Shown in pieces: positions 35,385 through 42,931 of a stretch of DNA of 64,000 nucleotides; within the stretch, counting starts at the first letter, position 1, and each line of letters opens with the position of its first letter. Source of the DNA: CBDEVH01 sp965243565 (GTDB taxonomy: Bacteria; Pseudomonadota; Gammaproteobacteria; Tethybacterales; Persebacteraceae); assembly GCA_965243565.1 (NCBI GenBank), contig OZ251571.1:992001-1056000 (forward strand), read 5' to 3'. A model generated the notes under the pieces. That model saw nothing but the letters and a program-made list of their open reading frames with translations, was not told the DNA's origin and ran no database searches. The translations under genes and the position numbers were made by a program.

Positions 35385-36863
35385 TTATGGTAGGCGGCGG
35401 GCTACTTCGTTTTCAAAGTCTTCTACTTCCCAACCTAAGGCAAGTAACATGCCAATGGCTTTGTAGAGTGTTTCTTGATATTCTTTGTTGGGTTCACTGT
35501 TGGCAGTTATACCACCGCCAACTTGAAATGTAATGTTGTTTTGACAGATTGCCGTGCGTATGGCTATGTTAATGTCCATTGTGCCATCAAAGCCAATATA
35601 ACCTATACTGCCACAATAAAAGCTTCTTAGCGTTGGTTCGTATTGGGCGATGATTTCCATTGCTCTTATTTTGGGTGCTCCTGTAATAGAGCCTCCGGGA
35701 AAGCAAGCACAGAGTAGATCGACAGCATCGATGTTGGGGCGTAGCTGCCCGTTTACGCGAGATACCAAATGATGTACTTTTGAGAAGCTTTCTAGTATGC
35801 AAAGGTCGGGGACAGTGATTGAATTGTCGTAGCATACGCGAGCGAGGTCGTTGCGTTGCAAATCAACTATCATTATATTTTCGGCTCTGTCTTTTTCGCT
35901 TAATAATAAGCCAGCGGCTAACTGGGCATCTGTGTCGGCGACTGATGAACGAGGGGCGGTGCCTTTAATGGGTTTGGTGCTGACGGTTTGATTGTTTAAA
36001 TATAAAAATCGTTCGGGTGATGCAGAGGCAATTGCCCAATCACCGTATTGCCCAAATGCAGCATAAGGGGCGGCATTGCATCGGCGTAGTCGGCGATAAA
36101 AATTAAATTTACTGTCGGCATTGTCTAGTGAGAAAGAGAATCGTTGAGTGAGGTTTGCCTGAAATATATCACCGTCTAGTATGTGATGAATTATACTTTG
36201 TACGTTTTCGCAGTAGCGTTCTCTAGAAAAATTGGCATCGATAAAATGGGCTTGGCTAGCGGGTGGTGGTGGGAGTGTTTTAGGGCATTGGCTAAGGTGC
36301 ATACTCCATTTTTCGATTTGCTCGCGGGCGGTTTTTTGACGTTCTTCAATGGTTTCATCGGGGCGACCACTGGCAATAATAAAGGCGCATTGAGTGTGAT
36401 GATCAAATGCCAATACACTGTCGTACAAGCCGACATTTATTAGTGGTAGGTTTTGGTCGTCAATGGCAAAAGGCAGTTGCGGTTCGGGTAGGGTTTCAAA
36501 AGCACGCCCTAAGTCATACGAAAATACGCCGGCAACGCCGCCTTTAAATGGGGGTAACTGATGTCGCCATGGGCTGGGTAAGTCGTCCCATAAATTTTTG
36601 CCCAATGCCAATTGTTTTTTTATTGTGGCTAAGTGCCTGTTTGCTTCGGCGATGGTGGTGGCTATTAATTGTTGGTAGGGGGTTGCTACAATGTAAGAGT
36701 AACGCGAGTCTCGGTGGGCTTTATCGGCACTGTCTAGCCATAGGGAAAAGGGTTGATTGGCGAATAATGAAAATATGTTTTCGGGTTCTATCCACTCAAA
36801 TTCTTGTACCATTGCGCCGCTGTTTAATAGCAACGTTGGTGAAGCACGCATGTCTAAATGCAT
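35385..36863 (-). CDS. pabB: aminodeoxychorismate synthase component I
   Basis: 492 residues of the chorismate-binding family. TKPIKGTAPR carries the Lys that marks PabB, where anthranilate synthases have Ala; then GSITGAPKIRAMEII and VGGGITANSEPNKEYQETL. It turns chorismate and ammonia into 4-amino-4-deoxychorismate. First ATG at 36863 overlaps the end of dapE by 10 bases (coupled translation). Second gene of the folate trio at the end of this minus-strand operon. Confidence 0.92.
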   Translation of the reverse strand: MHLDMRASPTLLLNSGAMVQEFEWIEPENIFSLFANQPFSLWLDSADKAHRDSRYSYIVATPYQQLIATTIAEANRHLATIKKQLALGKNLWDDLPSPWRHQLPPFKGGVAGVFSYDLGRAFETLPEPQLPFAIDDQNLPLINVGLYDSVLAFDHHTQCAFIIASGRPDETIEERQKTAREQIEKWSMHLSQCPKTLPPPPASQAHFIDANFSRERYCENVQSIIHHILDGDIFQANLTQRFSFSLDNADSKFNFYRRLRRCNAAPYAAFGQYGDWAIASASPERFLYLNNQTVSTKPIKGTAPRSSVADTDAQLAAGLLLSEKDRAENIMIVDLQRNDLARVCYDNSITVPDLCILESFSKVHHLVSRVNGQLRPNIDAVDLLCACFPGGSITGAPKIRAMEIIAQYEPTLRSFYCGSIGYIGFDGTMDINIAIRTAICQNNITFQVGGGITANSEPNKEYQETLYKAIGMLLALGWEVEDFENEVARRLP

Positions 36864-37969
36864 TGTATTAGCGATTCGTATAGTTTTTGCAGTTGCAAAA
36901 CATCGGCACTGTTGACGTTTTCGTTAGGCGCGTGAATGGATTGGTTTAATACGCCAAATTCGATTAATTCATCGCTGATTTCACGTAAAAAACGTCCGTC
37001 TGATACACCACCGCTCATACTTAATTCGGCGGTTCTACCGAGTTGTTTGCTTAGTTGGGTTTGTAGTGTTTGAATTAAATGTCCTTGCTCACTTATTTTA
37101 TAAGGTTCGGCACTAATTGTCCATTTGCACCGCCATTGGTTGGGGGCAATGCTTTGTAGGGTTTTTTCGGTGTCGTATATCAGCTGTTCACTGGTGTTGT
37201 CTAGTGCGTGGCGGTAGTTAATGGTTGCACTGGCGGTGGGCGGTGTAACATTGCTAACGCCTAGCCCGGCGTTTAGCTCGACAATCTGAAAGGTGGTGTT
37301 AACGATGCCTTGTTCTTGTTTGTCGGCATTGGTACGAAATTGATTTTGTAACGCCAATAATGCCTCGATTAGCATGGTGGCAGAGTTATTGCGATAATGG
37401 GCATAGGCGACGTGCTCTTGCTTGCCCTGAATGGTGATAGCAGCAGTCAGTGATCCACGTCTGCCTATTTTTATGGTGTCACCAAATAATTTGCCCGATG
37501 TCGGTTCGCCAATTAATACATAAGGTATGTTGTTTTTTTGTTGGGATTGCCACCATTTCACAAAGTGTTTCGTGCCGTCAATGGCAGCACCTTCTTCGTC
37601 AGAGGTTAAAAATACGCCCAAACCGTCGTTTGGCTGATTGACAACAGCGGCAACAAATGCAGCAACGCCTGATTTCATGTCTGCCGCACCACGCCCATAA
37701 AGATGACCTTCTTTTTCAACGGAGGTAAATGGGTCTGTTTTCCATTGCGCTATGTCGCCAACTGGTACGACATCAACATGCCCTGCAAATAATAGCTTGG
37801 TTTGCTGACCTTTATACGCCCATAAGTTTTCGACATCACCGCTTGGCATATAGGTGGTTGTAAATCCGACATCGGCTAATATGCCTTCTATCAGTGCCAA
37901 ACTGCCTGCTGATTTGGGTGTGATTGAAGGGCAAGCGATGAGCTGTTTTAATAAATTGAGCGAGTCCAT
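36854..37969 (-). CDS. dapE: succinyl-diaminopimelate desuccinylase
   Basis: 371 residues, M20 metallopeptidase fold. FAGHVDVVPVGD (metal His-Asp), GRGAADMKSGVAAF, TSDEEGAAIDGTKHF (catalytic Glu pair), then GGVSDGRFL and NENVNSADVLQLQ near the end. It makes LL-diaminopimelate for lysine and peptidoglycan. Starts four bases after ispF; overlaps pabB start. Normal length; no anomalies. Confidence 0.93.
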   Translation of the reverse strand: MDSLNLLKQLIACPSITPKSAGSLALIEGILADVGFTTTYMPSGDVENLWAYKGQQTKLLFAGHVDVVPVGDIAQWKTDPFTSVEKEGHLYGRGAADMKSGVAAFVAAVVNQPNDGLGVFLTSDEEGAAIDGTKHFVKWWQSQQKNNIPYVLIGEPTSGKLFGDTIKIGRRGSLTAAITIQGKQEHVAYAHYRNNSATMLIEALLALQNQFRTNADKQEQGIVNTTFQIVELNAGLGVSNVTPPTASATINYRHALDNTSEQLIYDTEKTLQSIAPNQWRCKWTISAEPYKISEQGHLIQTLQTQLSKQLGRTAELSMSGGVSDGRFLREISDELIEFGVLNQSIHAPNENVNSADVLQLQKLYESLIQCI

Positions 37970-37972
37970 TGT

Positions 37973-38446
37973 TTAAATATCCAATAACGCAACCGCATAA
38001 GCGGCAACGCCTTCTTCGCGACCAACGAATCCTAGTTTTTCGGTGGTGGTGGCTTTTATGTTGACTTGGTTAACGGATACCGATAATGCTTGTGCTAGGC
38101 GTTCACGCATTAAAGGAGTATGGCTGGCTATTTTAGGGGCTTGCATGGCAAGGGTCGAGTCGATATTCATTAGTTGCCCTCCGTTTGTTGTTATCTTTTG
38201 CATTACTTGTTTTAATAATTGTAGGCTATCGGCATTTTTATAATGATCGTCGGTATCAGGAAACAGCACCCCAATATCGGGCATACCTGCTGCCCCCAAT
38301 AGTGCATCGCATATTGCGTGGGTTAGGACATCCGCATCAGAATGCCCTGCCAAGCCTTTTGTATAAGGTACATGTACGCCACCGATGATAAGGTCTCTAT
38401 CATCTGCAAATGCATGAACATCAAAACCACAACCTATTCTTAACAT
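37973..38446 (-). CDS. ispF: 2-C-methyl-D-erythritol 2,4-cyclodiphosphate synthase
   Basis: 157 residues. GCGFDVHAF (zinc Asp/His), GLAGHSDADVLTHAICDALLG and TTTEKLGFVGREEG near the end are family signatures. Fifth step of the MEP isoprenoid pathway. Directly preceded by ispD (four-base gap), the usual gammaproteobacterial pair. Confidence 0.95.
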   Translation of the reverse strand: MLRIGCGFDVHAFADDRDLIIGGVHVPYTKGLAGHSDADVLTHAICDALLGAAGMPDIGVLFPDTDDHYKNADSLQLLKQVMQKITTNGGQLMNIDSTLAMQAPKIASHTPLMRERLAQALSVSVNQVNIKATTTEKLGFVGREEGVAAYAVALLDI

Positions 38447-38450
38447 AATT

Positions 38451-39107
38451 TTATCTTTGTAAAAAAGTGGTTGCTAATTTTAAATCATCAGGATAGGTGA
38501 TTTTAATATTGTGCTTGTCACCCATAACGATTTGAGGTTGGTAATTAGAACGTGTCATTGCTTCGGCTTCGTCGGCGACGTCGGTGTGTGCCAATAGTGC
38601 TTTTTTTAAACGGTCAACAGGAAAAACCTGCGGCGTTTGTGCCATCCATATATCGCTGCGGTCAATATGCCCGATTGCGTTCATTTTTACCACACATTTT
38701 AAAGCATCGGATACAGGTATTGCTAATAATGCACCGTCTTTTCCGACTGCGGCAAGTAGGCGGTTAATGAGTGTTTGCGTTAGACAAGGACGCACGGCAT
38801 CGTGTACCAATACCCATTCATCATCGGCAAAATAGTCCAAGCTGTTTTTAACCGTTTGTTCGCGAGTGCTACCGGCAACATCAATTATTCGTGCATTAAA
38901 TTCGGCGGTAATGTCGGTTGCTATGGCTTTGTTTTCATGACTAACAACGACAGTGATGTCTTTTATTTTTTTGCAATTATAAAGTGAGGACACGCTATGC
39001 CACAACACTGGTTTATTGAGCAATAAAGAAAACTGCTTACAGCTGCCATAACGCAAACCTTTGCCTCCTGCCACAACAAGCGCACGACATGATAATAGTT
39101 CAGACAT
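38451..39107 (-). CDS. ispD: 2-C-methyl-D-erythritol 4-phosphate cytidylyltransferase
   Basis: 218 residues from the ATG at 39107 (MSELLSCRALVVAGGKG); the frame is open to 39209 but that part lies inside the yqiA-like gene. Nucleotidyltransferase signature VVAGGKGLRYGSCKQFSLL, VHDAVRPCLTQTLI and AQTPQVFPVDRLKKAL. It transfers CMP to MEP. Normal length (E. coli 236). Eight bases after the esterase stop; operon with ispF. Confidence 0.93.
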   Translation of the reverse strand: MSELLSCRALVVAGGKGLRYGSCKQFSLLLNKPVLWHSVSSLYNCKKIKDITVVVSHENKAIATDITAEFNARIIDVAGSTREQTVKNSLDYFADDEWVLVHDAVRPCLTQTLINRLLAAVGKDGALLAIPVSDALKCVVKMNAIGHIDRSDIWMAQTPQVFPVDRLKKALLAHTDVADEAEAMTRSNYQPQIVMGDKHNIKITYPDDLKLATTFLQR

Positions 39108-39114
39108 TGTTTTT

Positions 39115-39684
39115 TTAAGATGTTGTAGTAAAGTCGATAATGGTTTGTAAATGTTTTTCATAGCCGCAAAACATGTGGTCGCCGCCATCTTCAATAATAT
39201 GTTGTGCATCGGCGTAGTAATTAACCGCTTCGCGATAATCTAAAAGTTCATCGCCTTTTTGCACCATTAATAAATATCGATGGGGATGGGTGATTGTGGG
39301 GATTTCCAACGCCCGCATTTCGTCTAAATGTTGGGTGGTAAATAGGTATGTTTCATCGCTATGATAATTTTTTTGTTCAGTGTTTTCGTAAGCGGCTAGT
39401 TTTTCTGCCAGTTTTACGGCAGGGTTAATAAGCACTCCTCGCAAAGTAGTGTTGTTTTCACACAGCCATGTTGTGTAATAGCCTCCCATTGAGCTGCCAA
39501 CGAGTGTGTGCTGTTCGTTGGGATGTTTTTTTAAGATGTCCAAAACCTGTTGTATGGCGACTGATGTAGAGGTGCTTAATGTAGGGGCAATGCATTCAAT
39601 ATTACGCTCGGCACAGTACTCAACGGTTTGTCGTGCTTTGGTTGACAAAGCCGAACTATTCCATCCATGTAAATATATTATCAT
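39115..39684 (-). CDS. YqiA/YcfP-type alpha/beta-fold esterase
   Basis: 189 residues. YLHGWNSS oxyanion motif, nucleophile Ser65 in LVGSSMGGYY, and DGGDHMFCGYEKHL supplying Asp/His near the end. Matches the gammaproteobacterial YqiA family, a small cytoplasmic esterase of unknown physiological substrate. Upstream of ispD by eight bases. Confidence 0.85.
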   Translation of the reverse strand: MIIYLHGWNSSALSTKARQTVEYCAERNIECIAPTLSTSTSVAIQQVLDILKKHPNEQHTLVGSSMGGYYTTWLCENNTTLRGVLINPAVKLAEKLAAYENTEQKNYHSDETYLFTTQHLDEMRALEIPTITHPHRYLLMVQKGDELLDYREAVNYYADAQHIIEDGGDHMFCGYEKHLQTIIDFTTTS

Positions 39685-39762
39685 GCCTGTATTTTACCCC
39701 GATTTCACTATTAACAAAATGGGGGTAAATTGTGAGTGCTATGGCGTTGGGGTTACTTAGCA

Positions 39763-40512
39763 TCATGATTGGCAAGAATTAGCAATCGCAATGTAGTCAT
39801 CAATGGTTAATTCCGCAGGGCGTTTACTCGGGTCAATGCCAATGTGCTGCCAGTCGATTGCCCAATCAGACAAGGCGTTTTGCACTGTCTTACGGCGTTG
39901 TTGAAAAGATTTATTAACAATATCATTAAAATGCTTGGGGGGTTGACGTTGGTAATTATGTGGTAATAAACGCAAAATAGATGATTGAACCTTAGGCGGT
40001 GGCGAAAATGCCGATGGTGGTACGTTAAACAAAGTAGAAGTCTGATAAGCCAAGTCAACACTGATTGTTAATCGACCGTAATTATTACTGCCACAATCTG
40101 CTACCAAACGCTCACCGACTTCTTTTTGCATCATCACTGTGATGTCTTGCAGCTGTGTGGTGTGCTGACAAAATTTCAGTAATAACGGCGTGGATATGTT
40201 GTAAGGCAAATTGCCGACAAGGCGGGTGGAGGGTTGTAGCCAAGAATTCCAATCGGTTTTAAGCACATCGGCATTGATGATTTCTAAGCGTGAGCCAAAG
40301 CGTGATTGTAAGCGTGGGGTTAAATCTCTGTCTATCTCTATCGCTAATACGCGGGCATTGGATTCTATGAGTCCTGCTGTTAATACACCTTCACCCGGAC
40401 CGATTTCGACAATAAAATCATCAGCAGTCGGATTAATCTCATCAATGATACGGTTAATAACGGTGCTGTCATGCAAAAAATTCTGACCAAAACGTTTACG
40501 ACGCATTGGCAT
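39763..40512 (-). CDS. rsmA: 16S rRNA dimethyladenosine transferase
   Basis: 249 residues. RRKRFGQNFLHD start, SAM motif FIVEIGPGEGVLTAGL, LVGNLPYNISTPLLLKF (motif IV NLPY) and MMQKEVGERLVA. It dimethylates the two adjacent adenosines near the 16S 3' end (A1518/A1519). Start overlaps the pdxA stop by 17 bases, or 11 from the second Met. Ends with TGA, evidence that TGA is a stop here. Confidence 0.95.
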   Translation of the reverse strand: MPMRRKRFGQNFLHDSTVINRIIDEINPTADDFIVEIGPGEGVLTAGLIESNARVLAIEIDRDLTPRLQSRFGSRLEIINADVLKTDWNSWLQPSTRLVGNLPYNISTPLLLKFCQHTTQLQDITVMMQKEVGERLVADCGSNNYGRLTISVDLAYQTSTLFNVPPSAFSPPPKVQSSILRLLPHNYQRQPPKHFNDIVNKSFQQRRKTVQNALSDWAIDWQHIGIDPSKRPAELTIDDYIAIANSCQS

Positions 40513-41455
40513 CTATTGCCATATTAATGGCGGCGTTCATGCTGTCAAAGCGTAGATCAACACTGCCTACTTTGTCTATGGCAACTCCATGGTCGGGAGA
40601 TACACGAATAAAAGGCAAGCCAATCGTTACGTTAACGGTTTCATAAAAGTCCAATAGCTTAACCGATGGCAAACCTTGATCGTGGTACATAGCCAATACA
40701 CAATCGGCATTGGGTATTAGTGCATCAGCGATTATGGTATCTGCCGAATAAGGACCTCGCGCGCAAATACCTTCATTTTGTACTTGTAAGATAGCAGGGG
40801 CAATGTGCTCAACTTCTTCGGTGCCCATATAACCACCCTCGCCGGCATGTGGGTTTAAACCGCAAACAACAATTTTAGGTTGTGTTAATCCATATAATTT
40901 TATCAACCCTTTGTTTAAAACACGCAACACTTGTGCAATACGTTTTTGCGTAATATGACGAGCGACTTCTTTTAGCGGTAAGTGTGTTGTTGCCAAAGCA
41001 ACACGTAAACGTGGACCAGCCAATAACATAACTGGCGTTGTTATGCCCGCTATATCGGCGATGTATTCGGTTTGTCCACTAAAAGCAACGCCACTGGCTA
41101 GTATTGTTTCTTTGCAAATAGGGGCGGTTACCATTGCTGCAAAATCACCTTTTAAACATTGCTCGGTGGCAACACGTAATAAGTTTAGTACATGTTCTGC
41201 ATTTTCAGTTTGTAATTTACCGACTGTTGCTGATTTGGCAGGAAAATGCCAAATAGAACGCTGGGCTTGAGGGGAATCTTCGTAATCAGCAAAGTCAAAT
41301 GACAAACCACGTAATTGTGCTCGGTGTTCTAAAATATCTCTATCGCCCATAACAACAATGGGATTTTGATATTGTTTGTTGTTTAATGCAATGACTGATA
41401 GATCAACACCCACACCAGCGGGTTCACCGGCGGTAATGACTATTGGTTTCATCAA
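40496..41455 (-). CDS. pdxA: 4-hydroxythreonine-4-phosphate dehydrogenase
   Basis: 319 residues. ITAGEPAGVGVDL near the N-terminus, GLNPHAGEGGYMGTEEVEHI and YHDQGLPSVKLLDF are PdxA signatures with zinc-binding His. It works in deoxyxylulose-5-phosphate-dependent PLP synthesis. In the conserved surA-pdxA-rsmA order; starts seven bases after the surA stop. The many PLP enzymes in this window depend on this cofactor. Confidence 0.94.
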   Translation of the reverse strand: MMKPIVITAGEPAGVGVDLSVIALNNKQYQNPIVVMGDRDILEHRAQLRGLSFDFADYEDSPQAQRSIWHFPAKSATVGKLQTENAEHVLNLLRVATEQCLKGDFAAMVTAPICKETILASGVAFSGQTEYIADIAGITTPVMLLAGPRLRVALATTHLPLKEVARHITQKRIAQVLRVLNKGLIKLYGLTQPKIVVCGLNPHAGEGGYMGTEEVEHIAPAILQVQNEGICARGPYSADTIIADALIPNADCVLAMYHDQGLPSVKLLDFYETVNVTIGLPFIRVSPDHGVAIDKVGSVDLRFDSMNAAINMAIDANAS

Positions 41456-41461
41456 TCCTTA

Positions 41462-42709
41462 TTATAGATAGGATGGATCTAAAATCAGTATATGTGTACT
41501 GTTTCGTAGCTCTTCAACCCACGTATCACGCTCATCAATGGCGTTGCGTTCACGTAATACAACAATCGCCTTTCGACGCATACTCGCAATGTCCAGATCG
41601 GATGTTTCTTTTTTTTCGAGTTTTAAAATATGTAACCCATAGGGTGATTCGACGGTATCGCTGATATCACCTTCTTGCATAGGAAAAACCACATTGCTTA
41701 AATATTCTGGTAAATCTTCTAGTAAAAACCAACCCAAACTACCTTTTTTTTCAACACTGCTTTCATCGGTAGAGTATTTTTTTACGGCATCAGCAAAATC
41801 TATTTCGCCATCTTTAATGGATTTTACTAATTTTTTAGATAGTTCTTTGTCTTGTGGAGTAAGAAAAATATGACTGACATGGAACCTATTAATAGATGAA
41901 CGTAATTCACCACCTTGGCTACTGATTAGTTTTAGTAAATGGTACCCATTATTGATTTTAATAACATCACTAATACCGCCAACCGTAAGATTACGTGCAG
42001 CAGCAACAAAGACATCCGGCAGTTGCTCTAGATTACGTACACCCAAATCATTCATGATTATTTCAATTTTATCGGTCGAATGTTTTTGTGCGTCCGTTTG
42101 CCATGGTTGGTTTTTTAAAAATGGCTGTAGTGACGAAGCAAATTTTTCAATTTCGGCGTCTGTTATAGAGTCGTCTTTTTTATCAAACGATAAATGCTCT
42201 AAGTGGTAACGTTGTTCAACACCTGCCTCAGTTTCTGATTTTAAAAATTCTTCAATTTCATCATCTGTAATTTTTATTCTAGGCAATACCTCTGTTTGAA
42301 AAAGTAATTGCATTAACATTTCTTCTTCAAGTTCTAATCGTAATTGATCGTAATTTTTATTGTAGTTTATGGTTAAAAATTCAACAAACTCTTCGTCATT
42401 GGTAAATTCTTGTCCAAGTGTATTTTCAATATCGTATCTGACTTCAGAAATACGCTGTTCAACATCAATATCAAAATTATATAGTCTGGCTTTATTTACT
42501 TGTAAATTACGTTTAACCAAATTATCAAAAGCTTGGAAATTATCGACATTAATACCTTGTTGTTCTAAATACTCTTTTTCTTGCTGAATGTCCAATTCGG
42601 TAATAACCTCATCCCCCACTACTGCCACAATAGAATTCATAGATTCCGCTGCCATAGCAACGCATGGCACCAACAGTAAGACTAATAATAATTGACGAAG
42701 TGTTTTCAT
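41462..42709 (-). CDS. surA: periplasmic chaperone/peptidyl-prolyl isomerase SurA
   Basis: 415 residues from the ATG at 42709, chosen because it begins a signal peptide (MKTLRQLLLVLLLVPCVAMA, cleavage before AES); upstream in-frame starts to 42820 would bury it. SurA N-domain (IVAVVGDEVITELDIQQE), then two parvulin domains (about 150-260 and 270-370; second with RFHVSHIFLT, GSLGWFLLEDLP, SPYGLHILKL). Helps outer-membrane protein folding. lptD is not upstream as in E. coli; the fdh-like gene is divergent. Confidence 0.92.
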   Translation of the reverse strand: MKTLRQLLLVLLLVPCVAMAAESMNSIVAVVGDEVITELDIQQEKEYLEQQGINVDNFQAFDNLVKRNLQVNKARLYNFDIDVEQRISEVRYDIENTLGQEFTNDEEFVEFLTINYNKNYDQLRLELEEEMLMQLLFQTEVLPRIKITDDEIEEFLKSETEAGVEQRYHLEHLSFDKKDDSITDAEIEKFASSLQPFLKNQPWQTDAQKHSTDKIEIIMNDLGVRNLEQLPDVFVAAARNLTVGGISDVIKINNGYHLLKLISSQGGELRSSINRFHVSHIFLTPQDKELSKKLVKSIKDGEIDFADAVKKYSTDESSVEKKGSLGWFLLEDLPEYLSNVVFPMQEGDISDTVESPYGLHILKLEKKETSDLDIASMRRKAIVVLRERNAIDERDTWVEELRNSTHILILDPSYL

Positions 42710-42807
42710 AACCAGTAAACCTGATAGTATATCAACCAGCACCCTGTATGTAAACATAAAATGTCCTTCTTTACACTTTAAATCTTGTGCCAAGTCCAGC
42801 CTCAATC

Positions 42808-42826
42808 TTTTTATTGCCAATAAAAA
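42808..42826. promoter_or_regulatory. perfect 9-bp palindrome between surA and the fdh-like gene
   Basis: TTTTTATTG (42808-42816), one base, then CAATAAAAA (42818-42826). A TATAAT follows at 42834-42839 on the plus strand, so a regulator bound here would sit at a -35 position of the fdh-like gene. No known box matches it. Confidence 0.35.
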
Positions 42827-42931
42827 AGACTCTTATAATATTCTATAATAACAATGTTGTCGGCATTAAATACGTCTATAGTTGGTAAAATTACGAGATT
42901 AACTATTGAGTTTTTTATTAGGAATAATCAC